Positions 8,390 through 17,300 of a stretch of DNA of 45,245 bases are shown here, in pieces (within the stretch, counting starts at the first letter, position 1; every line of letters starts with the position of its first letter). Made by a program: the position numbers and the translations under genes. The notes below the pieces were generated by a model. It was not told the DNA's origin, searched no databases, and worked only from the letters and a program-made list of their open reading frames with translations. The stretch is from Amnibacterium sp. (lineage in GTDB: Bacteria > Actinomycetota > Actinomycetes > Actinomycetales > Microbacteriaceae): NCBI RefSeq assembly GCF_025463795.1, contig NZ_JAODBE010000040.1:1-45245 (forward strand). The letters run 5' to 3'.

Positions 8390-9211
8390 TCAGATCTCCT
8401 TCAGCACGCGGGGCACGCTGCGCCGGAACACGACCGTGCCGATCGCGAGCAGGATCAGCGACACGATGGCCGACTCGAGCACGTAGACCCAGTCGAGCAC
8501 GGCCGGGAAGAAGCAGGCCCGGTACAGCTCGAGGAACCCGACCACCGGGTCGAGTCCGTACAGGAAATGCAGGACCGGGTTGCCGAGCTTGAACGAGTAG
8601 ATGACCGGCGCGCCGTAGAACAGCACCCGGGTGACCAGCTTCACGACCCGCTCGAGGTCGCGGAGGAACACGGACGCCGGGGCGATGATCAGGTTGAGCC
8701 CGACGGTCAGCACGATCTGCAGCACGAGCGCCAGGGGCAGGTAGAGGAGCGCCTCGAGCACCGGGGCCTTCAGCGTGACGAGCGCGAAGAACGCGATCAC
8801 CGGCAGGCTGATCAGGAACTCGATGCCCTTCGACGCGATCTGCCGGAGGATCCAGATGCTCCGAGGGATCTTCACCGAGCGGATGAGCTTCGCTTCCGAC
8901 CGGAACGCCCGAGTCGCATCGGAGATGTTGCCGCTGAACCACGTCCACGGCAGCAGCGCCGACAGCAGGAACAGGACGTAGGGCTCCTGCCCCGCTCGGC
9001 CGTGCGGGATGATGAGCGTGAAGACGAACCAGTAGATCCCCGCCATCATCAGCGGATCGATGATCGACCAGAGGTAGCCGAGGGCGCTCGTCGTGTACCG
9101 GACCTTGAGGTCCCGCGTCGTGAGCAGCCAGAGCGCGTGCCGGTAGCGGGTCCAGTAGCCGGGGCGACGCGTGGCCCGAACCGGTCTGGTCGCGGTCACG
9201 GCTGCGGTCAC
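8390..9211 (-). CDS. ABC-2 permease, Wzm/TagG-type polysaccharide export
   Basis: 273 aa with about six membrane helices. The N-terminal amphipathic part (LWLLTTRDLKVRYTTSALG) and LGYLWSIIDPLMM are typical of Wzm/TagG/RfbA-type permeases. With the ATPase encoded directly downstream it should form the exporter for a wall or capsular polysaccharide. The GTG at 9211 is used; a second GTG at 9199 is possible, and neither has a convincing Shine-Dalgarno. TAGCAT at 9292-9287 on the minus strand is a possible -10, giving a leader of about 70 nt. The GT61-type gene at 10861 could act in the same pathway. Confidence 0.87.
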   Translation of the reverse strand: MTAAVTATRPVRATRRPGYWTRYRHALWLLTTRDLKVRYTTSALGYLWSIIDPLMMAGIYWFVFTLIIPHGRAGQEPYVLFLLSALLPWTWFSGNISDATRAFRSEAKLIRSVKIPRSIWILRQIASKGIEFLISLPVIAFFALVTLKAPVLEALLYLPLALVLQIVLTVGLNLIIAPASVFLRDLERVVKLVTRVLFYGAPVIYSFKLGNPVLHFLYGLDPVVGFLELYRACFFPAVLDWVYVLESAIVSLILLAIGTVVFRRSVPRVLKEI

Positions 9212-9373
9212 GGGAGTCCGTTCGATGTCAGGGTCGATCCCGCGGCTGGGATCGGGCGCACGGCGACGGGCGGGCGCCGGGACGCCATGCTAATCGACCG
9301 CCCCGCTGTCGAGCGGTTCCGCGGGTTCCGGCGTGCCAGGTCGGCTCGTCGGAGCGGTTGCTAGCGTGCGGGT

Positions 9374-10699
9374 GTGACTCCAGCAGCCGACGGTGACCGG
9401 ACGGATCGCGAGGAGCAGCAGCCTGCGCCGGCCGCGGACCCGTCGACTCCGCGACCCGCGGCGAAACGGCCTGCGAGAGCGAAGGCGGCGAGCGGCACGC
9501 CGGCCACCTCGAAGCGCACCACCGCGTCGCGGGCGAAAGCCACCTCCGGAGAACCCGGCGCCAAGCGCTCCGGCCCTCGCTCGACCGGGGGCACCGCGGC
9601 GCGCTCCCGGCCCGCCACCGCACGGGACGAGGTCGCGGCTGCGAACCAGGGAGCCGCGGTCCCGAGCCCTGACAGGACCCCCGAGCCGGCGCCCGCCGCG
9701 CTCGTGGACGAGCCGCCCACACGTGAGCTTCCCCCCGAGCCCGACGAAGCGACCCGCGAGCTCACGAAGGAGTTGCCGCCTGCCGTGCCCACGGAGCCGG
9801 GAACGCGGGCCCGGGCGGGGGAGACGACCGCGAGCCTGCCGGTCCCGGAGGACGAGCCCACCGTGAGGATGCCGGCGGCCGGCCCCGCCGCCGCTGCGAC
9901 GGCTCAGGCGAGGGACGGGGGCTCGTCGCGCCTCAAGAATCGTCCCGTGCTGCGGATCGAGGGGCTCACGAAGCGGTTCGGACCCACCCTCGCGGTCGCG
10001 GGGATCGACCTCACCGTGCAGCCGGGCTCCTTCTGCGGGATCGTCGGCCCGAATGGCGCCGGCAAGACCACGACGCTCTCGATGATCACCGGACTTCTGC
10101 GGCCGGACACCGGCTCCGTGCACGTGCACGGGATCGACGTCTGGCGCGAGCCGGAGCGGGCGAAGCGCGCGATCGGCGTGCTGCCCGACGCGCTCCGTCT
10201 CTTCGACCGGCTCTCCGGCGCGCAGCTGCTCCACTACTCCGGCGTCCTCCGCGGGCTCGATGCGAGGACCGTCGAGCAACGCAGCGCCGACCTCGTGCAG
10301 GCGTTCGGGCTCGAGGACGCCACCGGCCGCCTCGTCGCCGACTACTCGGCGGGCATGACGAAGAAGATCGCCCTCGCCTGCGCGATGATCCACTCGCCGC
10401 GACTGCTCGTGCTCGACGAGCCCTTCGAGTCCGTCGACCCGGTGTCAGCGGCGAACATCGTCGAGATCCTGCAGCGCTACGTGCGCGCGGGCGGCACGGT
10501 GGTGCTCTCGAGCCACGGCATGGACCTCATCCAGCGGGTCTGCGACCACGTCGCGATCATCATCGGCGGCCGGGTGCTCGCCTCGGGCACCGTCGACGAG
10601 GTGCGCGGGGGCCAGAGCCTCGAGGACCGGTTCGTGGACCTCGCGGGCGGCCGGAAGGCGGCGGAAGGGCTCGAGTGGTTGCACAGCTTCTCCGACTGA
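9374..10699 (+). CDS. ABC transporter ATP-binding protein with long low-complexity N-terminal tail
   Basis: 441 aa. Residues 1-190 are an Ala/Pro/Lys/Arg/Glu-rich tail with no predicted fold (first basic, then acidic after about residue 100). The ABC domain covers about 192-430: Walker A GPNGAGKT (225-232), a degenerate signature DYSAGMTKK, Walker B LLVLDEPFESVDP, switch His in SSHGMD. It resembles NatA/CcmA-like exporters of the ABC-2 class. The probable partner permease is at 12787, beyond an intervening glycosyltransferase gene. TAGCGT (9362-9367) ends 6 nt before GTG 9374, which predicts a leaderless start; the long tail is therefore likely genuine. Confidence 0.85.
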   Translation: MTPAADGDRTDREEQQPAPAADPSTPRPAAKRPARAKAASGTPATSKRTTASRAKATSGEPGAKRSGPRSTGGTAARSRPATARDEVAAANQGAAVPSPDRTPEPAPAALVDEPPTRELPPEPDEATRELTKELPPAVPTEPGTRARAGETTASLPVPEDEPTVRMPAAGPAAAATAQARDGGSSRLKNRPVLRIEGLTKRFGPTLAVAGIDLTVQPGSFCGIVGPNGAGKTTTLSMITGLLRPDTGSVHVHGIDVWREPERAKRAIGVLPDALRLFDRLSGAQLLHYSGVLRGLDARTVEQRSADLVQAFGLEDATGRLVADYSAGMTKKIALACAMIHSPRLLVLDEPFESVDPVSAANIVEILQRYVRAGGTVVLSSHGMDLIQRVCDHVAIIIGGRVLASGTVDEVRGGQSLEDRFVDLAGGRKAAEGLEWLHSFSD

Positions 10700-10860
10700 T
10701 CGGGACCGGTGCCGGAGACGGCGATGATCAGCGGTTCGCCTGCGGCGACGGTGCGATCGACGCGTCGGGCTGACGGGAACCTGGATGGGCGGTGCACGCC
10801 GCTCCGACCCGCAGCCGAGGACCCGCGGCGGCAGGATCGCGCGACCTATGCTTCCGGACG

Positions 10861-12660
10861 ATGACGTCCACATCCGCGAAGACCCTGGCGCGTGCTCGCC
10901 CGATCGTGCGACTGCTCGCTCGGCATCTCAGGCGCGTGAAGCACGACATCGGGTTCCGAGGATCGCTCGTCAGGAGGGGCGGTCTCCTCGGCAGCGCCGT
11001 TCACGCTGCGAGCGCGCAGGTGGCGACGCCGCGACATCCGGACGTCGACGTCGTCGTCCTCGGCGATGAGGGCGTGGCACGACGACTGGGGCACCGGCCG
11101 GGTGTCCGGGTGCACCTCGTGGTTCCTCGCACAAGGGGCACTTCGCCGGCGCGAGCCGGGCTCGACGAGAGCGCCGACATCGACGAGATCCACCGGGCGC
11201 TGCGCCTGATCCCGAGGCTCGGGGTGCTCGTCGACGGCCTCGGCGGGAGCGAGCAGGAGCGTCGACTCCGCCAGCTGCTGTACTACCTGCTTCCTCATGG
11301 CCGGTACGTCGTTCTGCGAACCGATCCAGCCGTCGCGGAGCTCCTCGCTGAACTCGACCGCATCCGACGCGAGCCGGGGTTCTCCCCGAACGGCGAGGGC
11401 AGACTCGGCGTCGCGCATCGCGAGCCCGACGCGCGGGTCGCGACGCGCCGCCTCGCAGGGGCGGTGCTCGACCAGCACAAGGTCGGTGGGTCGGTCGTCC
11501 TGCACAAGGGCCTGAATCACCTCCTCAAAGTGCGGGAGGACGACATGACGGAGGAGTTCGTCCGGGCTCGCATGCAGGACTGGACGACGGAGCAGGTGAT
11601 CGCTCCGGCCTCCACCGTCACCGAACTCGCCCCGCTCAGCCTGAATCGAGCGGATCTGAGGTGGAAGTTCCCGACCTCCTTCAGCCTTCCCCCGATGGTG
11701 TTCAGGACCTACGACGAGGTGTCGTGCGCGCCGCGACAGATCGTCTTCCGCGACAACCTGCTGCTGCCCGACGCGATCCGCCTCACTCGCCGCCCCTATC
11801 CCGAACAGGTCTTCACGAGGGACGTCGACCTCCGGTTCGTCCGCCTGCCGCAGCCGTACGGCAAGCTGCCGATCCTGAAGGGGTCGTACTACTACCTCGA
11901 CGACGAGCATCCGAAGGTCTACGGCCACTTGCTGACGGACATGTCCGGGCGACTCTGGGGGTGGGACCGGGCGGTGCAGGAGGATCCGAACGTCAAGCTG
12001 CTCGTGTCGACGCCGACCGAGAAGGAGACGGAGCTCCCCGATTGGATGCAGAACCTGCTCGACGCCTACGGCATCGAGCGCGATCGGCTGCAGGTGCTCA
12101 ACAAGCCGGCTCGCGTGGAGCGTCTGTACGGGGTGACGCCGCAGTTCGTGAACTTCTTCTTCGGCTACGCCGATCCATCGATCAGCCAGGTGTGGAACCG
12201 CTGGCGCGACCGGGTGCTCTCGATGCGACCCGTTCCGGAGACACCGAAGCGGGTGTTCGTCTCTCGGCCGCCCGGCGGGACCCGCGACTGCCGCAATGCC
12301 GCGGAGGTCGAGAGCTTCTTCGCCGACGCCGGCTTCGAGGTGATCCTCCCGGCCGAGCATGATCTGCACACGCAGGTCGCGATATTCGCCAATGCCGAAC
12401 GGCTCGCGGGATTCGGAGGGAGCGCGATGCTGAACGCGGTGTTCCGCGGGCGAGACCGGCAGGTCCTCGTGCTGCAGCCCGAGAGCCACCATGCCATCAA
12501 CGAGTTCCTGATCTCGTCCGTCTACGGTGATCCGGTCACGCAGCACTTCTCGCGGGCGGAGCTGGCGGGGAGCGGTCCCGGCAACGACCTGTACCAGTCA
12601 CCGTTCACGGTCGACCTCGCGGGAGACGGGGAGCTGTTGAGGGACTTCGCCTCGTCCTAG
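10861..12660 (+). CDS. Glycosyltransferase family 61 / DUF563-like protein
   Basis: 599 aa. The C-terminal half carries the DUF563/GT61 pattern: KVYGHLLTDMSGRLWGWDRA, a basic RVFVSRPPGGTRDCRN segment, and a final FANAERLAGFGGSAMLNAVF resembling the family's 'HGS(A)' nucleotide-sugar site. The N-terminal 200 residues are unassigned, Rossmann-like (VDVVVLGDEGVA, LGVLVDGLGG). A role in capsule or wall glycan synthesis is inferred. TATGCT (10847-10852) ends 8 nt before ATG 10861. GC content looks lower than its neighbours: rows 11701-11760 and 12361-12420 are each 38/60 GC, against 46/60 at 13021-13080 in the next gene. Together with its position between a likely ATPase/permease pair this suggests acquisition. 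Confidence 0.78.
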   Translation: MTSTSAKTLARARPIVRLLARHLRRVKHDIGFRGSLVRRGGLLGSAVHAASAQVATPRHPDVDVVVLGDEGVARRLGHRPGVRVHLVVPRTRGTSPARAGLDESADIDEIHRALRLIPRLGVLVDGLGGSEQERRLRQLLYYLLPHGRYVVLRTDPAVAELLAELDRIRREPGFSPNGEGRLGVAHREPDARVATRRLAGAVLDQHKVGGSVVLHKGLNHLLKVREDDMTEEFVRARMQDWTTEQVIAPASTVTELAPLSLNRADLRWKFPTSFSLPPMVFRTYDEVSCAPRQIVFRDNLLLPDAIRLTRRPYPEQVFTRDVDLRFVRLPQPYGKLPILKGSYYYLDDEHPKVYGHLLTDMSGRLWGWDRAVQEDPNVKLLVSTPTEKETELPDWMQNLLDAYGIERDRLQVLNKPARVERLYGVTPQFVNFFFGYADPSISQVWNRWRDRVLSMRPVPETPKRVFVSRPPGGTRDCRNAAEVESFFADAGFEVILPAEHDLHTQVAIFANAERLAGFGGSAMLNAVFRGRDRQVLVLQPESHHAINEFLISSVYGDPVTQHFSRAELAGSGPGNDLYQSPFTVDLAGDGELLRDFASS

Positions 12661-12786
12661 TCCGGATCGCTCAGCCGGCCGCTGACGGCGGTGCACCATG
12701 ACCATCTGCTCGGATCGCTGGGCTACGGTGGGGTGGGCATCCACACCACAGCGGCAAGTGATTCCTGATCAGGGGCGTGTTCTATC

Positions 12787-14355
12787 GTGATCGCGGAGTT
12801 CCTCCGACTGAAGCTGCAGCTCACCGCCAACGCGTTCCGCCGCAGCCCCTGGCAGGTCGTCGGCATCGCGATCGGCCTGCTCTACGGCGCCGCGGTCACG
12901 ATCCTCGCCGTCGTCGCGCTGATCGGCCTGCGGTTCGCGCCGGTGTCCGTCGCCGGGCCGGTCGTCGTGATCGGCGGATCCATCACCGTGCTCGGGTTCC
13001 TCGTCGTGCCGCTCGTGCTCGGCGTCGACGACACCCTCGACCCCCGCCGCTTCGCCCTGTTCGGGCTCGACCGAACGCGGCTCGCCGTCGCACTCGGGGT
13101 CGCGGCGCTCGTCTCGATCCCCGCACTCGTGATCGCCCTCGTGGCGCTGGCGACGATCGTGACGTGGTCGCGGTCGCCCGGGGCGTTCCTCGTGGCGCTC
13201 CTCGCCGCGCCGCTCACCGTCGCGATCTGCGTGCTCGTCGCGCGGATCAGCGCGGCCGCGGCGGGGCTGCTGCTCGCCACCCGGCGGTCGAGGGAGGCGC
13301 TCGCCGCGATCGCGGTGGTGGGGCTCGTGCTGCTGTCGCCGATCATCGTGCTGCTCAGCACCGTGCAGCTCGGACCGTCGGGCGCGCACGACGCGGCCGT
13401 CGCCTCGGCGGTGCTGGGCTGGACGCCGCTCGGCGCCTCGTGGGCCGCACCAGCGGCCGTCGCCGCCGGCGACGCCGCCGGGGTCCTGCAGCTGCTCGAG
13501 GCGGCGGTGACCGCCGGCCTGCTGGCGCTCGCCTGGCGCGGGCTCGTGGCGACGACGCTCGTGAGCCCGACACGGCACGGTCGCCCGCAGTCCTACCGCG
13601 GACTCGGCTGGTTCGGCCGCCTGCCCGCGCGGCCCGGGTGGGCGATCGCGGCCCGCAGCCTCACCTACTGGAGCCGCGACGTCCGCTACCGGGTCAGCAT
13701 CCTCGTCGTCCCGATCACGCCGGTCGTCATCGTGCTCGTGCTCGGCTTCGTCGGGCTGCCCGGCCGCTGGCTGGCGCTGCTGCCCGTGCCGATCGTGGCG
13801 CTCTTCCTCGGCTGGGTGTCGCACAACGACATCGCCTACGACAGCACGGCGATCTGGCTGCACGTCGCGGCGCACACCCGCGGCGTCGCCGACCGGCTCG
13901 GCCGCCTCACCCCGGTGCTCGCCGTCGGCGCCCCGCTGCTGATCGCCGGGTCGATCGTCGCGGGCGTGCTGTCCGGCGACCCCGCGGCGGGGTTCGGGGA
14001 GCTCGGCGTCTCCGGCTGCCTCTTCCTCACCGGCATGGGGCTCGGATCCGTCTCCTCGGCCCGCCTGCCGTACCCCGTGCCGCAGCCCGGCTCGTCGCCG
14101 TTCCAGCAGCCGAACTCGTCGAGCGGGCTCACCGCGGCGGTGCAGTCGCTGACGTTCCTCGGGCAGTTCCTCCCGGCGATCCCGGCGATCGTCTTCGCCC
14201 TGCTCGGCGTGCTCGACGGCGACGGCTGGTTCCTCGTGTCGCTCGTCGCCGGGCTCGGGATCGGGTCCCTAGTGTTCGCGATCGGGCTGCAGCTCGGGGC
14301 CCGGGTGTTCGAGCGCCGCGGTCCAGAGATCCTCGCCTCCGCCGTCCGGATGTGA
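12787..14355 (+). CDS. ABC-2-like multi-spanning permease
   Basis: 522 aa, about twelve hydrophobic helices. It begins LRLKLQLTANAFRRSPWQ, a cytoplasmic lead-in typical of large ABC-2 exporter permeases, and ends with a short Arg/Glu-rich tail. No substrate can be read from it. The best ATPase partner is the product of 9374-10699, 2.1 kb upstream on the same strand with only the GT61-type gene between. The GTG at 12787 lacks a clear Shine-Dalgarno. A 10-bp palindrome (CCTGATCAGG, 12764-12773) and a TACGGT hexamer (12724-12729) lie upstream. Confidence 0.78.
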   Translation: MIAEFLRLKLQLTANAFRRSPWQVVGIAIGLLYGAAVTILAVVALIGLRFAPVSVAGPVVVIGGSITVLGFLVVPLVLGVDDTLDPRRFALFGLDRTRLAVALGVAALVSIPALVIALVALATIVTWSRSPGAFLVALLAAPLTVAICVLVARISAAAAGLLLATRRSREALAAIAVVGLVLLSPIIVLLSTVQLGPSGAHDAAVASAVLGWTPLGASWAAPAAVAAGDAAGVLQLLEAAVTAGLLALAWRGLVATTLVSPTRHGRPQSYRGLGWFGRLPARPGWAIAARSLTYWSRDVRYRVSILVVPITPVVIVLVLGFVGLPGRWLALLPVPIVALFLGWVSHNDIAYDSTAIWLHVAAHTRGVADRLGRLTPVLAVGAPLLIAGSIVAGVLSGDPAAGFGELGVSGCLFLTGMGLGSVSSARLPYPVPQPGSSPFQQPNSSSGLTAAVQSLTFLGQFLPAIPAIVFALLGVLDGDGWFLVSLVAGLGIGSLVFAIGLQLGARVFERRGPEILASAVRM

Positions 14356-14390
14356 CACCGCGTCCGCCGACTGCGGCATACCCTTGGCGC

Positions 14391-14657
14391 ATGCCTCGCG
14401 ACAGCACCACCGAGCCCGGCGGCGGCACCTCCACGCTCGATCGCGAGCTCGAGGAGCTGCTCAACGGCGAGCAGATCGACGACGGCGACCACGACCGGTT
14501 CGCCCATTACGTGCAGAAGGAGAAGATCGTCGAGTCGGCGGTCACCGGCAAGCCGGTCCGGGCCCTCTGCGGCAAGGTCTGGGTGCCCGGCCGGGATCCG
14601 CAGAAGTTCCCGATCTGCCCCGACTGCAAGAAGATCTACGACACCCTGCGCGACTGA
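14391..14657 (+). CDS. DUF3039 family protein, probable small zinc-binding protein
   Basis: 88 aa. An acidic N terminus is followed by the conserved DHDRFAHYV helix and a C-terminal knuckle with C60, C76 and C79 (LCGKVWVPG ... ICPDCKKIY); with H39 these could bind one metal ion (inference). DUF3039 proteins are small, widespread in Actinobacteria and of unknown function. TACCCT (14379-14384) ends 6 nt before the ATG, which predicts a leaderless mRNA. The gene is convergent with pncB, 10 nt between stops. Confidence 0.85.
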   Translation: MPRDSTTEPGGGTSTLDRELEELLNGEQIDDGDHDRFAHYVQKEKIVESAVTGKPVRALCGKVWVPGRDPQKFPICPDCKKIYDTLRD

Positions 14658-14667
14658 ACCGGGGGCG

Positions 14668-15972
14668 TCAGGCGCCCTCGATCACGGTCGGGATCGCCGG
14701 GTCGCCGCTCGAGAGGCGTGTCGCCTCGGGGGGCAGCTCGCCGATGACCGAGGCGTGATGGTCGCGGGCGGCGCGCACCCCCGCGACGCCCAGGTGCTGG
14801 TGGTCGATGCGGCCGTCGACGACGAGGGGCACCACGAGGGGCCGTCCGCTGCCCGGATCCGGCTCGTGCTCGGCGATGACGACCCGCTCGGCGAGTGCCC
14901 GGCCGGCCTGGTCGAGGTCACGCACCGCCCACTTGCGGCCCCCGCGGCCCGCCTTCTCGCTCGACTGCTTGGCGACCCTGCGCCATCCGCCGTCCGAGTC
15001 GACGTGCTCGACGAGCTTGTAGACCAGGCCGGCCGCGGGATGCCCGGAGCCCGAGACGAGCGCGGTGCCGACCCCGTACGCGTCGACCGGCATCGCGCCG
15101 AGGGCGGCGATCGCGTACTCGTCGAGGTCGTTGGTGACGGTGATCCGGGTGCGGGTGGCGCCGAGGGAATCGAGCAGGCGGCGGACCTCCCCGACGACGA
15201 CCGGCAGGTCGCCCGAGTCGATCCGCACGGCGCCGAGCTCGGTCCCCGCGACCCGGACCGCGGTGCGGATGCCCTCGGCGATGTCGTACGTGTCGACGAG
15301 CAGCGTGGTACCCACGCCCATCGCGGCGATCTGCGCCCGGAACGCACCCTCCTCCGAGTCGTGCAGCAGCGTGAAGGCGTGCGCGGCGGTGCCCATGGTG
15401 GGAACGCCCCAGCGGCGTCCCGCCTCGAGGTTCGAGGTCGCCGAGAAGCCGGCGATCCAGGCGGCGCGCGAGGCGGAGACCGCGGCGTGCTCCTGGGTGC
15501 GGCGTGACCCCATCTCGGCGACCGGGCGGCCCGCCGCGGACTGGACCATGCGGGCGGCGGCGGTGGCGATCGCGCTGTCCGCGTTCAGCACGCTGAGGAG
15601 CAGCGTCTCGAGCACCACCGCCTCGGCGAAGGTGCCCTCGACCGTGAGCAGCGGGGAGTAGGGGAAGTACAGCTCGCCCTCGCGGTAGCCGGTGATCGTG
15701 CCCCGGAACCGGTACCCGGCGAGCCACTCGAGGGTGTGGTCAGAGACGATCCGCTGCTCCGCGAGCCAGTGCAGCTCCGCCTCCTCGAATCGGAAGCGCT
15801 CGATGGCGTCGAGGAGGCGTCCCGTGCCCGCGAGCACGCCGTAGCGGCGGCCCCCCGGCAGGCGGCGGCCGAACACCTCGAACACGCTGCGCCGGTCGGC
15901 GGTGCCGTCCCCGAGCGCCGCATCGAGCATCGTCAACTCGTACCGGTCCGTCATCAGCGCGGTGCTGCTCAC
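14668..15972 (-). CDS. pncB: Nicotinate phosphoribosyltransferase
   Basis: 434 aa. It makes nicotinate mononucleotide from nicotinate and PRPP in the NAD salvage pathway. Family features: TDRYELTMLDAAL at the N terminus, VFEVFGRRLPGGRRYGV, MGSRRTQEHAAVSASRAAW, GTAAHAFTLLHD and VRIDSGDLPVVVGEVR. The start is GTG 15972, supported by TAGGCT (15984-15979 on the minus strand) ending 6 nt before it; an in-frame ATG (codon 7) also exists. In many Actinobacteria clpS and a DUF2017 gene follow pncB on the other strand before murI; here that interval holds only one tiny membrane-protein gene. Confidence 0.93.
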   Translation of the reverse strand: MSSTALMTDRYELTMLDAALGDGTADRRSVFEVFGRRLPGGRRYGVLAGTGRLLDAIERFRFEEAELHWLAEQRIVSDHTLEWLAGYRFRGTITGYREGELYFPYSPLLTVEGTFAEAVVLETLLLSVLNADSAIATAAARMVQSAAGRPVAEMGSRRTQEHAAVSASRAAWIAGFSATSNLEAGRRWGVPTMGTAAHAFTLLHDSEEGAFRAQIAAMGVGTTLLVDTYDIAEGIRTAVRVAGTELGAVRIDSGDLPVVVGEVRRLLDSLGATRTRITVTNDLDEYAIAALGAMPVDAYGVGTALVSGSGHPAAGLVYKLVEHVDSDGGWRRVAKQSSEKAGRGGRKWAVRDLDQAGRALAERVVIAEHEPDPGSGRPLVVPLVVDGRIDHQHLGVAGVRAARDHHASVIGELPPEATRLSSGDPAIPTVIEGA

Positions 15973-16238
15973 GGCAGCAGCCTAGGGACGGCCGTCCGTC
16001 GCGCGGATCCGGAGTTCTCAGGCGGCACGCCGCATCCCGGCCGGCGCGAGCGGCGTGTCCTTCCGTTTCTCCGGAACGGCGCGACGATGCGACGGGGAGG
16101 AAGCCCCCCACTACTGGGTACTCCCTCGCGGAGGGGCCCGTTCCGTACGCTCGACGGACGCCCGGTGCACCCACATCCGGCCATCCGCCGGCCACCCACC
16201 CGGTGCAGCAGCCTTTTCCCCGAAAGGTCCCTTCCCCC

Positions 16239-16406
16239 ATGCTCGGATCCCCGAGCGTTCCCGCCTGGCTGACAGCCACGCCGGTCCACTCCTCCCCGTT
16301 CGTCCTCTGGGACTACGTGCCTGCGGCCGTCGTCGCCGTCGTGCTCCTCGCCTTCGCCATCACGCTCGTCGTGGTCGCCACCCACCACCGCCGCGACGTG
16401 GAGTAG
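16239..16406 (+). CDS. Small single-span membrane protein
   Basis: 55 aa: a polar N terminus ([20 protein letters not shown]), one strong helix (about 28-47, rich in Val/Ala/Leu) and a basic tail THHRRDVE, suggesting N-out/C-in topology. The start is uncertain: ATG 16239, with a poor GAAAGG 11 nt upstream, is used; in-frame GTG 16203 would add 12 residues. It lies 42 nt before murI on the same strand. Unknown function. The 265-bp gap before it (15973-16238) holds a small CCCTC/GAGGG hairpin near 16125-16137 and a TACGCT hexamer near 16154, but nothing decisive. Confidence 0.55.
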   Translation: MLGSPSVPAWLTATPVHSSPFVLWDYVPAAVVAVVLLAFAITLVVVATHHRRDVE

Positions 16407-16448
16407 CGGCCAGCAGCCGCACCGGCGCGGCCGTTAGGCTTCCCGCCC

Positions 16449-17300
16449 GTGACGGATGCACCGATCGGGGTCTTCGACTCCGGCGTCGGCGGGCTGACCG
16501 TCGCCCGCGCCGTCCTGGATCAGCTGCCCAACGAGGCGATCCTCTACGTCGGAGACACGGCGCACTCGCCGTACGGCCCGAAGCCGCTCGCCGAGGTGCG
16601 CGCGTACGCCCTCGCCGTGCTCGACGACCTCGTCGCGCAGGGCGTGAAGCTGCTCGTCATCGCCTGCAACACCGCCTCCGCGGCCATGTTCCGCGACGCC
16701 CGCGAGCGGTTCACCCTCGGCGCCGGCATCCCGGTCGTCGAAGTCGTGCTGCCGGCCGTGCGCGCCGCCGCACGCCAGACGCGCTCCAAGCGGATCGGCG
16801 TCATCGGCACGGTGGGCACGGTCAACTCGAACGCCTACGTCGACGCCTTCGTCGCGGATCCCGCCATCGAGGTGGTGCAGGCGGCCTGCCCGCGGTTCGT
16901 CGACTTCGTCGAGGCGGGCGTCACGACCGGGCCGGAGCTGTTCGCGGCGGCCGAGGAGTACCTCGCACCGCTGAAGGCCGCGCGCGTCGACACGGTGCTG
17001 CTCGGCTGCACCCACTACCCGCTGCTGTCGAGCGCCATCCGCTACGTGATGGGGCCGGACGTCGCGCTCGTCTCCTGCGCGGAGGAGACCGCGAACGACG
17101 TCTACCGGCAGCTCGTCGAGCACGACCTGCTGCGCACCGCGGCAACCCCGCCGCGCCACGTCTTCGAGGCGACGGGCACGAGCGCATCCGCGTTCCTGAC
17201 CCTCGCCCGCCGCTTCCTCGGCCCCGAGGTGCCGTCGGTGGACCTCGTGCACACCGGCGCAATCTCCCTGCCGCACGCGACCCCCGGAGGACCACGATGA
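16449..17300 (+). CDS. murI: Glutamate racemase
   Basis: 283 aa. It converts L-glutamate to D-glutamate for peptidoglycan. [15 protein letters not shown] at the N terminus and both catalytic cysteines are present: C73 in IACNTAS and C187 in [15 protein letters not shown] (16435-16440) ends 8 nt before GTG 16449 with no Shine-Dalgarno, so a leaderless start is likely. The stop overlaps the ATG of rph, making murI-rph-rdgB a tightly coupled operon, an order known in other Actinobacteria. Confidence 0.97.
   Translation: MTDAPIGVFDSGVGGLTVARAVLDQLPNEAILYVGDTAHSPYGPKPLAEVRAYALAVLDDLVAQGVKLLVIACNTASAAMFRDARERFTLGAGIPVVEVVLPAVRAAARQTRSKRIGVIGTVGTVNSNAYVDAFVADPAIEVVQAACPRFVDFVEAGVTTGPELFAAAEEYLAPLKAARVDTVLLGCTHYPLLSSAIRYVMGPDVALVSCAEETANDVYRQLVEHDLLRTAATPPRHVFEATGTSASAFLTLARRFLGPEVPSVDLVHTGAISLPHATPGGPR

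Noticed and set aside
10788-12696. GGCGGTGCAC at 10788-10797 and 12687-12696 as target-site repeats flanking an inserted glycosyltransferase gene
   Set aside because: A shared 10-mer within 2 kb of GC-rich DNA is expected by chance several times; there is no transposase and no inverted ends.
12764-12773. CCTGATCAGG palindrome as an operator of the permease gene
   Set aside because: Ten-base palindromes containing TGATCA are common; there is no aligned promoter and no second copy nearby.
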